A stretch of DNA of 64,000 bases from an uncultured Prevotella sp. (GCA_946404405.1 CAMJDL010000009.1:1-64000); one strand, 5' to 3'. Counted from the first letter of the stretch, positions 42,332 through 51,972 are shown. Notes: generated by a model not told the origin, from the letters alone. A program made the numbers and translations.

Positions 42332-43699
42332 TTAATTTTTAGATGACATTTCTGCCGCTTCGCGCTGGTCGAACTTGTCCAGTTTATTGAGGTAGTACTG
42401 GCGCAGGTCGGCCCAATTGTAATAGGGGTATTGGGTAGTCTTGATGGGGAGCCTGCATTCGCGCTCGTTCAGCAGGGCTTTGACGAGGATGTCTTTTGAA
42501 TTGACAATGGAGAATGGAGAATTAACCGTTTTCTTGGGCTTGTAGAATATCAGCTGGATATTGCAAGCCATAGGATAGATGCGGTAGTTGCGCCAATACT
42601 TATCCAACTCGTTGAGGTCATCGACAGCAATGGCGCAGTCGTCGAGTTCCAAGAGGCAAGCCAGGGGCATGACGCAGACTTCGTGGCCAAAGCGCAGGGT
42701 GGCCTGCGTCTGAGTGATGGTATCGGCTGTCTCGATGATGTTACGCAGCAGGTTCTTCTGCGAGAAGGGCATCGCACCACCCGTCTGTGGGGCTGGACCG
42801 TAATCGACATACCAACGGATGTTGCGCGTGCGCCACTGGTCGTAGGTTTCGTCGTTGTTGAACAGTGGATAAAGGTCGATATCGGTATCGTGACTCTGCA
42901 TGTTGGTGGCTATCTCGAACAGGTTATACATCAGGCGATCGGCCTTCAAACTGTCGGCTACCCACTGCTGGTCGTTGAACAGCACTTGCATCAGGCGATC
43001 AGGCTTGACCAGATTGCCATATTGCCGCTTTACGGCACCTGCCTTCTCACGCATGGTTTTGACCAGTCCCGTGCGCGACGCGTTCATATAATATTGTAGG
43101 GCCTCGCTGACCTCATTATGGATGCGGGCAGTGGGGTTGGCAGCCATCAGTTCCTCGCACTCAGCCACCATCGACAGGATGCAACGCACGACAACGGTAG
43201 AACGGGCATCGATGGCCACATTCTTCGCCTTGAAGATTTCAGGGAAGTTCTGGGCCATACGCTTGCCAATGCCATGATGCTGACGCTCGCCAACGCTGCT
43301 CAGGTCGCCCAAACGCAGCTGTGCACCCTCGTACTGACCATCAAGGGCTGGAAAGTTGGGGACAGGCAACTTGACGAAGGACTCCAACTGTCCGAGCACC
43401 TCTTCGCCCTTGGCTGTCAGCTTGCCATACATCTTGGCCTTCTGCATGGGTTCCACCACGCTGCTGTAGCTATCCTTGCTGATGAGCCAGCGCGAGCCGT
43501 GACGTCCGTAGTGCGACATATAGAAAGGTACGTAGCCCTTAGGCGCAGGGGTCAGCGCCTGGGGCGTAAACAGGCGGTCGTAGTCCAGATAGTTGCTACC
43601 AGCCACATATTTGTTGGCCTCAATCTCCTCGCGTGCGGTCTGTGCTGTCAGGCTTATTGCCCACGCAGCCACCATCATCATCAGTGTCAGTCTTTTCAT
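42332..43699 (-). CDS. Exported histidine acid phosphatase family protein
   Basis: The family hydrolyses phosphate monoesters, including phytate. The start at 43699 gives a signal peptide (MKRLTLMMMVAAWAISLTAQ); the longer frame overlaps the promoter. The 455-residue product has the nucleophile motif YMSHYGRHGSRWLIS (R-H-G-x-R) and a C-terminal FGHEVCVMPL motif in place of the usual HD, both expected of the histidine-phosphatase branch found in Bacteroidales. An in-frame insertion KTVNSPFSIVNSKDIL near the end is translated from an ATGGAGAATGGAGAATTAA word repeat. Cell-envelope location is likely. The -7 box lies at 43721-43728. Confidence 0.87.
   Translation of the reverse strand: MKRLTLMMMVAAWAISLTAQTAREEIEANKYVAGSNYLDYDRLFTPQALTPAPKGYVPFYMSHYGRHGSRWLISKDSYSSVVEPMQKAKMYGKLTAKGEEVLGQLESFVKLPVPNFPALDGQYEGAQLRLGDLSSVGERQHHGIGKRMAQNFPEIFKAKNVAIDARSTVVVRCILSMVAECEELMAANPTARIHNEVSEALQYYMNASRTGLVKTMREKAGAVKRQYGNLVKPDRLMQVLFNDQQWVADSLKADRLMYNLFEIATNMQSHDTDIDLYPLFNNDETYDQWRTRNIRWYVDYGPAPQTGGAMPFSQKNLLRNIIETADTITQTQATLRFGHEVCVMPLACLLELDDCAIAVDDLNELDKYWRNYRIYPMACNIQLIFYKPKKTVNSPFSIVNSKDILVKALLNERECRLPIKTTQYPYYNWADLRQYYLNKLDKFDQREAAEMSSKN
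42500..42526. repeat. GGAGAAT word repeat inside the phosphatase gene
   Basis: ATTGACAATGGAGAATGGAG AATTAAC is in frame with the phosphatase and yields residues NSPFSIVNS near its C-terminus, without disrupting the reading frame. Confidence 0.7.
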
Positions 43700-43720
43700 A
43701 AAAGCAGATTTTATTTTGTG

Positions 43721-43728
43721 CAAAGATA
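43721..43728 (-). promoter_or_regulatory. -7 promoter box of the phosphatase gene
   Basis: TATCTTTG on the minus strand, 22 nt before the start. Confidence 0.65.
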
Positions 43729-43777
43729 TGAAATATTTTTGAATTATCATTGCAACGCCACACTTTTCTTTCGAAAA

Positions 43778-43800
43778 GAATTACGAATTACGAATTATTT
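43778..43800. repeat. GAATTAC word repeat in a divergent promoter region
   Basis: GAATTACGAATTACGAATTA between the phosphatase and receiver-ATP-grasp promoters. Confidence 0.7.
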
Positions 43801-43802
43801 TG

Positions 43803-43810
43803 TAATTTTG
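43803..43810 (+). promoter_or_regulatory. -7 promoter box of the receiver-ATP-grasp gene
   Basis: TAATTTTG, 23 nt before the ATG at 43834. Confidence 0.6.
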
Positions 43811-43833
43811 CAACCAAATAATACAAAAGTATA

Positions 43834-46800
43834 ATGAGTAATACGACGATTCCACAGGAATTCAATAACTTCTTCTTGAAAGATGTGTCGTTTGTCAACC
43901 TGATGACGCGACGCATTTTCAATGTGCTGATAGTGGCCAATCCCTACGACGCCTTCATGCTGGAGGACGACGGGCGCGTGGACGAGAAGATTTTCGACGA
44001 ATACATGGAGTTGGGTATGCGCTACCCACCCACGTTTACACAGGTATCGACGACCGAGGAGGCCAGCAGCGTGCTGGAGACGACGGACATCGACCTGGTG
44101 ATATGTATGCCTGGTAATGCGGACAACGACGCCTTTGCGGTGGCTCGCGACATCAAGCAGATGGCTCCACACATTCCCTGCGTGGTACTGACACCCTTCT
44201 CGCATGGTATCACCAAGCGAATCCAGGACGAGGACATGTCGGTGTTCGACTACGTATTCTGCTGGCTGGGCAATACGAACCTCATCATGTCAATTATCAA
44301 GTTGATTGAGGACAAGATGAACATCGAGCACGATGTGACGGAGGCTGGCGTACAGATGATTCTGCTGGTCGAGGACAATATCCGTTTTTATTCCAGTGTA
44401 TTACCCAACCTCTACAACTATATCCTTGCACAGTCGAAGAACTTTTCGACTGAGGCTCTGAACCCCCATGCTGCTGCCCAACGTAAGCGAGGCCGTCCGA
44501 AGGTGGTGCTGGCTACGAACTACGAAGAGGCCATGGAGTGGTACGAGCGCTATCACGACAATGTGCTGGGCGTCATCAGCGATACGCGCTTCCCCATGAA
44601 GACCCACGAGGGACGCTTGTCACATGTCGAAGAGGGTGACCCTGAAGCTGGTCTTAAGCTGTTGCGCGAAATACGGCGTCGCGACGAGTACGTGCCACTG
44701 ATTCTGGAGAGCTCCGAGATTGTCAACAAGGAAAAGGCAGAGGCCGAGCACTTCCACTTCGTCGATAAGAACTCGAAGAAGATGAATGTGGACTTGCGTC
44801 GCCTGATTGAAGAGCACATGGGCTTTGGCGACTTCGTGTTCCGTGACCCCAAGACCAAGCAGGAGGTGTATCGCGTATCGACACTGAAGGAACTGCAGGA
44901 CAACATTTTCAACATCCCTGCCGATTCGTTCCAGTATCACGTGTCGCGCAACAATATGAGCCGCTGGCTCTGTGCACGTGCCATCTTCCCCGTGTCGCAG
45001 TTCCTGAAGACGGTGACGTGGCATAAGTTGCAAGACTTGGATGCCCACCGACAGATTATCTTCGACGCCATCGTGCAGTATCGTCGCATGAAGAATATTG
45101 GTGTGGTAGCCGTGTTCGACCGCTTGAAGTTCGACCGCTTTGCCCACTTCGCCCGTATTGGTGACGGTTCGCTGGGTGGCAAGGGCCGTGGTCTGGCGTT
45201 CCTCGACAACATCATCAAGCGCCATCCGGAGTTGAACCAGTTTGAGAATGCCACCGTACAGATTCCAAAGACGGTGGTGCTCTGTACCGACTTCTTCGAC
45301 CAGTTTATGGACGAAAACAACCTGTGGGGTATTGCCTTGAGCGATGCACCAGACGAGGAGATACTACAGCACTTCATGAAGGCCCAGCTGCCCGATGCGC
45401 TGATAGCCGACTTCTTCACCTTCTTCGAAGCCATCAAGTCGCCTATTGCCGTGCGTTCGTCGTCGTTGCTCGAAGACTCGCACTACCAGCCCTTTGCAGG
45501 TATCTACTCAACATACATGATACCCTATCTGGACGATAAGTACGAGATGCTACGCATGCTGGCCTGTGCCATCAAGGGTGTCTATGCCTCCGTGTATTAT
45601 AAGGACTCGAAAGCATACATGACAGCGACCTCTAACGTCATCGACCAGGAGAAGATGGCTGTCATCCTGCAAGAAGTGGTGGGCAAACAGTACGACACCC
45701 GTTTCTATCCTACCTTCTCAGGTGTGCTGCGCTCGCTGAACTACTACCCCATTGGCGACGAGCAGGCTGAGGAGGGTATCGCTTCGTTAGCATTAGGATT
45801 AGGAAAATATATCGTGGATGGCGGACAGACGCTACGTGTCAGTCCCTATCATCCTCGCCAGGTGTTGCAGACCTCGGAAATGGAGACAGCCCTGCGCGAG
45901 ACGCAGACACGCTTCTATGCCCTCGACATGAGTCATGTGGGCGACGACTTCAAGGTGGACGACGGCTTCAACATCCTGAACCTGCGTGTCAAAGAGGCTG
46001 ACAAGGACAACTCGCTGCAAGGCATCGCCTCGACCTACGACCCCGTAGACCAGATTATCCGTGACGGTATCTATGAGGGTGGACGCAAGGTCATCTCGTT
46101 CAGTGGTGTCCTGCAACAAGACATCTTCCCACTGCCAGAAATCCTGCAACTCTCGCAGAAGTACGGTTCTGAGGAGATGCGCCGACCTGTGGAAATTGAG
46201 TTTGCATGTAACCTGAACAGTACGCCACAAGGTACGACGGGTGACTTCTATCTGTTACAGATTCGTCCTATCGTCGACTCGAAGCAGGTGCTCGACGAAG
46301 ACCTGACGGCTATTCCCGACGAACAGTGCCTGTTACGCTCGCACAACTCGTTAGGTCACGGCATCTCAGAAGATGTCTACGATGTGGTTTACGTCAAGAC
46401 GGACGATGACTTTACGGCTGCCAACAACCCACGGATTGCCGACGAGATAGAGCAGATTAACCGCAAATTCCTGAACGAGGATAAGAACTACGTGCTGATA
46501 GGTCCTGGACGCTGGGGTTCGAGCGACTACTGGCTGGGCATTCCCGTCAAGTGGCCACATATCTCGGCTGCGCGTGTCATCGTCGAAGCAGGACTGAAGA
46601 ACTATCATGTGGATCCCTCGCAGGGCACACACTTCTTCCAGAACCTGACCTCGTTTGGCGTAGGCTACTTCACCATCAACACCTATACGGGCGATGGCAT
46701 CATGCAGACGAATGTGCTCGACCAAATGCCAGCTATTGAGGATACGCAATTTGTGCGCCACGTGCGCTTTGACAAACCGCTGAAGATTATGATGGACGGC

Positions 46801-46854
46801 AAGAAACAGCACGGTGTGGTACTATTGCCGGGCGAAGGCCTAAGTGATAAGTGA
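43834..46854 (+). CDS. Tandem receiver domains fused to a PPDK/PEP-synthase ATP-grasp domain
   Basis: The 1006-residue product joins two receiver-like domains to a pyruvate-phosphate-dikinase N-terminal (ATP-grasp) domain. Receiver 1 (residues ~25-160) lacks a normal phospho-acceptor (DIDLVICMPG). Receiver 2 (~174-320) has the acidic pair LVEDN (E180, D181), the likely acceptor Asp250 in GVISDTRFP and Lys312 in VDKNSK, so it looks functional. The nucleotide domain has GGKGRGLAFL (448-457), AVRSSSLLEDSHYQPFAGIY (near 545), and the LQIRPI end. The swivelling phospho-His domain and PEP barrel of PPDK/PpsA are absent; a family-specific C-terminal part (GPGRWGSSDYWLGIPVKW, GTHFFQNLTSFGVGYFTIN) follows. 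A signalling-controlled phosphotransfer role is inference. The enzyme it acts with is unknown. Confidence 0.82.
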   Translation: MSNTTIPQEFNNFFLKDVSFVNLMTRRIFNVLIVANPYDAFMLEDDGRVDEKIFDEYMELGMRYPPTFTQVSTTEEASSVLETTDIDLVICMPGNADNDAFAVARDIKQMAPHIPCVVLTPFSHGITKRIQDEDMSVFDYVFCWLGNTNLIMSIIKLIEDKMNIEHDVTEAGVQMILLVEDNIRFYSSVLPNLYNYILAQSKNFSTEALNPHAAAQRKRGRPKVVLATNYEEAMEWYERYHDNVLGVISDTRFPMKTHEGRLSHVEEGDPEAGLKLLREIRRRDEYVPLILESSEIVNKEKAEAEHFHFVDKNSKKMNVDLRRLIEEHMGFGDFVFRDPKTKQEVYRVSTLKELQDNIFNIPADSFQYHVSRNNMSRWLCARAIFPVSQFLKTVTWHKLQDLDAHRQIIFDAIVQYRRMKNIGVVAVFDRLKFDRFAHFARIGDGSLGGKGRGLAFLDNIIKRHPELNQFENATVQIPKTVVLCTDFFDQFMDENNLWGIALSDAPDEEILQHFMKAQLPDALIADFFTFFEAIKSPIAVRSSSLLEDSHYQPFAGIYSTYMIPYLDDKYEMLRMLACAIKGVYASVYYKDSKAYMTATSNVIDQEKMAVILQEVVGKQYDTRFYPTFSGVLRSLNYYPIGDEQAEEGIASLALGLGKYIVDGGQTLRVSPYHPRQVLQTSEMETALRETQTRFYALDMSHVGDDFKVDDGFNILNLRVKEADKDNSLQGIASTYDPVDQIIRDGIYEGGRKVISFSGVLQQDIFPLPEILQLSQKYGSEEMRRPVEIEFACNLNSTPQGTTGDFYLLQIRPIVDSKQVLDEDLTAIPDEQCLLRSHNSLGHGISEDVYDVVYVKTDDDFTAANNPRIADEIEQINRKFLNEDKNYVLIGPGRWGSSDYWLGIPVKWPHISAARVIVEAGLKNYHVDPSQGTHFFQNLTSFGVGYFTINTYTGDGIMQTNVLDQMPAIEDTQFVRHVRFDKPLKIMMDGKKQHGVVLLPGEGLSDK

Positions 46855-46891
46855 AAAGTGAAAAGTGAGAGATGAGAAATGAGAAATTGAG
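46842..46891. repeat. AGTGAAAAGTG word repeat spanning the panE start codon
   Basis: AAGTGATAAGTGAAAAGTGA AAAGTGAGAGATGAGAAATG AGAAATTGAGA includes the stop of the previous gene, the ATG of panE and its first codons. Confidence 0.75.
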
Positions 46892-47822
46892 ATACGGAGT
46901 GATTGGAACAGGAGCCATCGGAGGGTATTATGGTGCCCGTCTGGCTCAGAGCGGACAGGAGGTGCATTTCCTGTTACGCAGTGATTATGAATACGTGAAG
47001 GCCAATGGACTACAGGTGGACTCGTGTGACGGGTCGTTCCATTTGGATAGTCCGTGGGTATACGACCAAACGGAACAGATGCCGAAATGCGATGTGGTGC
47101 TGGTGTGCCTGAAGTCTATCAACAACAAAAAACTACAGACACTCCTGCCTCCGCTGCTCAAGGATGACACCTTGGTGGTGCTCATTCAGAACGGTATTGG
47201 TGTCGAACAGGATGTGGAACAGCTATTTCCTGGCATTCAACTGGCTGCCGGCCTGGCATTCATCTGTTCTGCTAAGACGGAGCCGGGACGCGTCAACCAC
47301 CAGTGCTATGGCCAGATCAACCTGGGCAACTATTCCTGCAAGAATGAAGCCCGGATCAGTCAGGTATTGGCCGACTTCAATGCCGCTGGTGTCACAGCAG
47401 GCCTCGTCGAATATCACGAAGCCCGCTGGAAGAAGGCGGTATGGAACATGCCCTTCAACGGTATGACGGTAGCCCTCAAGACACAAACCAACCTCTTGTT
47501 GCAGAATCCGGCCACGCGTCAGCTCATCTACGAGCAGATGATGGAGGTGATAGGTGCCGCACAGCATTTAGGTGTTAAGAATCTCGACGAGTCATTTGCC
47601 CGGAAAATGCTGGAAATGACAGATGCCATGACGCCCTACTCGCCCTCGATGCGCTTGGACTACGACTTCCACCGTCCCATGGAGATCCACTATCTCTACA
47701 CCCGTCCCATCCAAATAGCACGTGAGGCAGGCTACGCCATGCCAAAGTTGGAAATGTTGGAAGCGGAACTGAAGTTCCTGGATGTGACTAACTCACTTAA
47801 TCCTGCTACGGATAGGAACTAA
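46872..47822 (+). CDS. panE: 2-dehydropantoate 2-reductase
   Basis: PanE reduces ketopantoate to pantoate with NADPH in pantothenate/CoA synthesis. The 316-residue product has the Rossmann motif YGVIGTGAIGGYYGARLAQS at residues ~8-27, VLVCLKSINNK with LVVLIQNGIGVEQ, and the C-terminal helical domain with the catalytic Lys region WKKAVWNMPFNGMTVALKT and MRLDYDFHRPMEIHYLYTRP. The start codon and residues MRNEKLR are supplied by a word repeat; a shorter start is not available without losing the first strand. The last 30 nt overlap the convergent DUF4249 gene. Confidence 0.9.
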   Translation: MRNEKLRYGVIGTGAIGGYYGARLAQSGQEVHFLLRSDYEYVKANGLQVDSCDGSFHLDSPWVYDQTEQMPKCDVVLVCLKSINNKKLQTLLPPLLKDDTLVVLIQNGIGVEQDVEQLFPGIQLAAGLAFICSAKTEPGRVNHQCYGQINLGNYSCKNEARISQVLADFNAAGVTAGLVEYHEARWKKAVWNMPFNGMTVALKTQTNLLLQNPATRQLIYEQMMEVIGAAQHLGVKNLDESFARKMLEMTDAMTPYSPSMRLDYDFHRPMEIHYLYTRPIQIAREAGYAMPKLEMLEAELKFLDVTNSLNPATDRN

Positions 47823-48656
47823 ATAGTGGCTTGACGTATAGCCAAACCAGCAGCCCATGCCCGTAGAGACATTTGACGGCATGTTGTCTGTAGCGGGGAA
47901 CAACGGATTTCTTGACAGCGATATCATATCCTCAAAACTTCTCCAGAAAAGATATTGTTCTTCACTGAGGGCTGACAACTTCACTTGAACGGTATCGTTG
48001 ATTGAGAAGGGGGAGATATAATCTTTATCGAGATTTTTACGTCCTCGATTGATGACGATGTCGCCATTATCTATCATATCGCGCGAAAAAACACCGAACA
48101 TAGACGATAGCGTCGTATAGAGATTCATATCCGTCTGGGTAAACACTTTGAAGTATTGGGCTGAACTAGCCTTCAAATCGATATGAGCATGAAGCTGGTA
48201 CAATGTATCGTTGTTTTCAACTGGTGACACCCAAAATGAATCGATAACTGCCGTCTCAGATGTGATAGTGGTCTCAGCATCGGCTGTCAAACTTCCAGAA
48301 CCTTCTACATGCAGGTGATAAGTCTTTCCTGGTTCACCACGCATATATGATGTTGTATAATAGAACGGTGGATAATAGGAACGGTTAAGTCTTCCTACCA
48401 TAACCTCTTCGCGTTCCCCATCACTGATAGTGACCTTAGCCCAACGTTCCAGATACTGTCCTAAATCAGAAATCTCTTGGTATTCCTCAGAAATAGGCAC
48501 TGATCGAGTAACGAACACCATAGGAAACTCTCCGTTGTCTATCCATCCCTCTACCACTAACTGAGAAGGTTCGTCGTTACCATAGTCAGCCTTGCAGCCA
48601 TACGTCAGGGAAAGCGTTATTGTCAAGAAACATATCATATAGTGTTTCATCGTCAT
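47793..48656 (-). CDS. DUF4249 lipoprotein partner of the TonB receptor
   Basis: The 287-residue product is a DUF4249 protein: signal peptide and lipobox (MICFLTITLSLTYGCKADYG), then LVVEGWIDNGEFPMVFVTRS, the family N-terminal strand pattern, and PGKTYHLHVEGSGSLTADAE. These proteins are outer-membrane-anchored and encoded next to TonB-dependent receptors, here 4 nt downstream of one, suggesting they act as its surface lid. Ligand unknown. A conserved Gly/Trp tail (STGMGCWFGYTSSHYLVPI) completes the domain. The two genes form one operon with the 430-residue lipoprotein upstream. Confidence 0.85.
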   Translation of the reverse strand: MTMKHYMICFLTITLSLTYGCKADYGNDEPSQLVVEGWIDNGEFPMVFVTRSVPISEEYQEISDLGQYLERWAKVTISDGEREEVMVGRLNRSYYPPFYYTTSYMRGEPGKTYHLHVEGSGSLTADAETTITSETAVIDSFWVSPVENNDTLYQLHAHIDLKASSAQYFKVFTQTDMNLYTTLSSMFGVFSRDMIDNGDIVINRGRKNLDKDYISPFSINDTVQVKLSALSEEQYLFWRSFEDMISLSRNPLFPATDNMPSNVSTGMGCWFGYTSSHYLVPIRSRIK

Positions 48657-48660
48657 GAGT

Positions 48661-50670
48661 TCAGAATTGATAATAGTAATTAATAGATGGCATTATTGTA
48701 AGGAGGAATCTGAAAGGCTTGGCAGCAAAACGGTCCTGATAGATTTTCAGTCGATAGTATATGTCGTTACGATGCATAGTGACATTATAGATAGAGAGGT
48801 TAACACCACTGCGGCGTCCTTGTCGCTGCCGGAAATCGTAATTGATAGAAAGATCTAGTCGCATATAGGAATTCAGACGGTTTGCATTATGTTCGTCAAA
48901 CACGCTAACAAGGCTCTCGTTGAGTAGAAAGAACTTGCGTGGTGCGGTAAAAGGTGTTCCCGAAGCAAAAACATAGGTACCTCCAAAACTCCAATGACTG
49001 TTCAGTCGATAGGTGGCCACCATGTTCAGTTCGTGTGGACGCTCATGGTTTGCAGGATACCACCCTTGATAGCCTCTTTCACAGAAACGACGCATAGCCC
49101 TTCCCCATGTGTAGCTAAGCCATCCTGTCAGTTTTCCTTTACGTTTTTCAATCAACACATTAACACCATAGTTATAACCCTGTCCGTGTAGCAGCATAGA
49201 TTGCAGGTCGTAGGAAGAGTAAAGCACGTTGAACACATTGCCCGAATACTCCTGTTGATGGTAGAGCCGTTTGTAGTAGGTTTCCAGAGTAAAATGATAC
49301 ATACGGTTTTTCGTCCACGTATCAAACCCTAAAGACATATTCCAGGCATATTGTGCAGGGAACTGGTGACTGGCAGAGAACCAAAACTCGGTAGGAAGTC
49401 CCATATCCGAAAAGCCAGAACGGTGCAGATACTGGTGTTTCAGACTACTGCGCAGAATAAGTTGGCTTTCAGCATTCAGCTGACATGTAACAGAGACTAC
49501 CGGGTCTAATGCCACTCTGCGATAATCACCATATTGATAATAAATAGTGCGCAATCCTGCTGTGGTACTAACGGCACCTGTTTGAAGCGTGTAATCAGCA
49601 TAGACTGCCGACTCGATGGTGTGCTGTCGTGGCTGTGTCACATGGTCGATGGTAAACAAGCCGTTAACAGACGGGTCTTGAGGCGATATGGTGTGAGCGA
49701 CGACTTGCACGCCTGTGCTTAACGCTCCCGTCTTCAAATCCGCACGATAGCCCACATCGCTGATGCTTGACGGCACATCGACCTGAAGTGACGACATATC
49801 AAGGGAAAACGTATTGTAAGAATGGGTGTAATAGAGCGTCTGGCGCAATTGGCTGTCACGTCCAAGCATACTGTTCACGTGTAATGCAGCCATCGTGTTA
49901 CCCCACTTCAGACCGGTGTCCAGCAGATAGTCATCGTCAGAATATGTGGCACGATCGTTGCCATGATAGAAGTCAATGGAAATGTTGTGCCGGTCGTTCG
50001 GCTGCCATAGCCACGACAGGTTATAGTCGCCAAAATTGTAGCGCATAACCTCTGTCTCTATTTTCATCCACTGACCATAGAGCAGGTTCAGATAGGCTTG
50101 TCGTGCTGATATGGTAAGCAAGGAATGCAGTCCAGTAGATAGTCGCAAGGTGCCTTGCGACGAGATAGGACCTATTGATACATCGCCGCTGGTTGTTTGA
50201 CGCAGCGAATCAGCCATCAGCATGTTGACATGTGCACCCAACCGATTATCCATTGATGCATTGACTGCGGAACGGGCCAGTTGCATGGTTGCAAAGTGAG
50301 GCGTATTGAAAACGGAGAAGAAACCCAGCAAATGGGACACGTTGTAAAGGGGTACACCATTGATGGATATAATATTGTGGGCATTATCGCAACCCTGCAC
50401 GTGCAGTCCTGCATCATATTCAGAATTGGTCTGTACACCGGGCAGCAACTGTGCATAATGCATAGGGTCGGCATTACCTAAAATGCGCGGCATTTCGTCC
50501 ATCATGCGCAAATCAATCCGCGAGATACCGTTGGGAGCGTCTAACAGAAACGTATTCAGACGGTGCCCCCGCACGCTTACCTCGCGGATTGTATCGCCAC
50601 GCAACAAAGAGTCTTGCGCCATCACGCTGATCGACAGCAAACATGATAATAGCGCAAGAACTAGCCGCAT
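48661..50670 (-). CDS. TonB-dependent outer-membrane receptor
   Basis: The 669-residue product has a signal peptide (MRLVLALLSCLLSISVMAQD), a plug domain (NGISRIDLRMMDEMPRILGN, LLPGVQTNSEYDAGLHVQGC, NIISINGVPLYNVSHLLGFF) and an outer-membrane barrel of many amphipathic strands, closing INYYYQF. A TonB-box-like GDTIREVSVRG lies near the mature N-terminus. There is no carboxypeptidase-like N-terminal extension and it is shorter than SusC proteins. Genes 3' and 5' (DUF4249; a lipoprotein) are in the same operon. Cargo cannot be named from sequence. No -7 box was found in the 10-nt gap, so it is read from upstream. Confidence 0.9.
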   Translation of the reverse strand: MRLVLALLSCLLSISVMAQDSLLRGDTIREVSVRGHRLNTFLLDAPNGISRIDLRMMDEMPRILGNADPMHYAQLLPGVQTNSEYDAGLHVQGCDNAHNIISINGVPLYNVSHLLGFFSVFNTPHFATMQLARSAVNASMDNRLGAHVNMLMADSLRQTTSGDVSIGPISSQGTLRLSTGLHSLLTISARQAYLNLLYGQWMKIETEVMRYNFGDYNLSWLWQPNDRHNISIDFYHGNDRATYSDDDYLLDTGLKWGNTMAALHVNSMLGRDSQLRQTLYYTHSYNTFSLDMSSLQVDVPSSISDVGYRADLKTGALSTGVQVVAHTISPQDPSVNGLFTIDHVTQPRQHTIESAVYADYTLQTGAVSTTAGLRTIYYQYGDYRRVALDPVVSVTCQLNAESQLILRSSLKHQYLHRSGFSDMGLPTEFWFSASHQFPAQYAWNMSLGFDTWTKNRMYHFTLETYYKRLYHQQEYSGNVFNVLYSSYDLQSMLLHGQGYNYGVNVLIEKRKGKLTGWLSYTWGRAMRRFCERGYQGWYPANHERPHELNMVATYRLNSHWSFGGTYVFASGTPFTAPRKFFLLNESLVSVFDEHNANRLNSYMRLDLSINYDFRQRQGRRSGVNLSIYNVTMHRNDIYYRLKIYQDRFAAKPFRFLLTIMPSINYYYQF

Positions 50671-50679
50671 GTATAATAA

Positions 50680-51972
50680 TTATTTTACCAAATTCTCGAA
50701 ATCAGTAACCAGTTTCTCTATCTTCTTAGTCAACTCACTAAAGCGACTGTCATCACCCAAAGACTCGAAAGTGCTGTAGCTGCTACCATCGCCAAAGCAG
50801 ATGACTGGTTCAACTTTCCAACGCTCATAATAAGACTTTTTCTCAAGGAAAGGATATACCTGAAGATAAGCCTGACGAGTGCTGCCATTATTAAAGTATA
50901 CTCCGATGTTGAACTGCTTGTTCATCTGGTTGGCAATGTCCTTCACTTCCGATTCGCTGGACTCACGCGTGACATTTTTATCTAAGTCGCGTATCTTGTT
51001 AAAGTCATCCAGCGTTCCCTTCACCTGAACCTTACCAAGTATATCGACGTTGACGTTGCCGTTACCAGCTGACACGAACTCGCCATCCTCGTCAAAACGG
51101 ACGTTGGCTGTTACGTTGGCTTTCACCAGCATCACGTTATTCTTCGATACCGATACGTCAACACCGGCACTGCTGCCGCCGTTGTAGTATGCTCTGCTCA
51201 AAACGATATTGTAACCTACGATATTGGCATTCATGGTGGCGCTAACGTTATTAGCATTGTACTTGAACTCGCCATTAGTGGTGTTGACGTTAATGTTTAC
51301 CTGAATGTTAGCCAATACGTTGTTGCCCTGAGTCAGTTTCACGTTAACCTGCTCAGGAACCTTGAAGCGGTTCTCTTCTATCTGGTTATAATAAGTATAG
51401 TCCCTGTAGTTGTAAACCTTGTGACTGTCATCGAAGATACTAGCATGTACCTCCACTTCACTACCTGAACCTACAGCCTCTGCCACGCATGGTTGGCCGT
51501 TCTTGTCGGTGAAGTTAAAGCGAAGAGTATTTGTCGGAGTGCCAGTCTTAACCCATGTCCCGCTCTGATAAGAGAACTCTGCCGAGAATCTTGACATCAA
51601 AAACAAACGCTTGATGTTCTCGGGGGTATTTAAGATAGTACACAGATCGATAGCAGATTCGAAAAAGTCTTCAATTACATCGGTTTTGCTACTTCTGTTG
51701 GTGGAACGTGTTAAGTCTTCACGTACGTACTGTCCCAAATCGGTAATTGGTTTAAAGTCGTCGGCTTTAACATAATCCACCAACTCTCTAGCCGTCGCAT
51801 CAATAAACTCCTTCTTCCCACTTTCAGTCAACTCGCCTTGATTACCACCTTGGTTATCACCTGTTTCTGTACCAGGTTTCTTTTCACCATCATCATCACC
51901 GCCACAAGATGTTGTGGAAAGCGACATGGATATAGCAAAGGTAAATGCAAATAATAATTTCAAAATTTTCAT
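50680..51972 (-). CDS. Lipoprotein heading the TonB receptor operon, unknown
   Basis: The 430-residue product has a signal peptide and lipobox (SMSLSTTSCGGDDDGEKKPG) and a Gly/Asn-rich linker. An N-terminal helical segment (GKKEFIDATARELVDYVKAD) comes next, then a long beta-rich part with recurring strand pairs (VTLTQ/VKLTQGNNVLANIQVNIN, SVSKNNVMLVKANVTANVRF) and a final helix. I do not recognise a family. It starts the three-gene operon and its -7 box is at 52019-52026. A surface substrate-binding or assembly role with the TonB receptor is inference. Confidence 0.65.
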   Translation of the reverse strand: MKILKLLFAFTFAISMSLSTTSCGGDDDGEKKPGTETGDNQGGNQGELTESGKKEFIDATARELVDYVKADDFKPITDLGQYVREDLTRSTNRSSKTDVIEDFFESAIDLCTILNTPENIKRLFLMSRFSAEFSYQSGTWVKTGTPTNTLRFNFTDKNGQPCVAEAVGSGSEVEVHASIFDDSHKVYNYRDYTYYNQIEENRFKVPEQVNVKLTQGNNVLANIQVNINVNTTNGEFKYNANNVSATMNANIVGYNIVLSRAYYNGGSSAGVDVSVSKNNVMLVKANVTANVRFDEDGEFVSAGNGNVNVDILGKVQVKGTLDDFNKIRDLDKNVTRESSESEVKDIANQMNKQFNIGVYFNNGSTRQAYLQVYPFLEKKSYYERWKVEPVICFGDGSSYSTFESLGDDSRFSELTKKIEKLVTDFENLVK

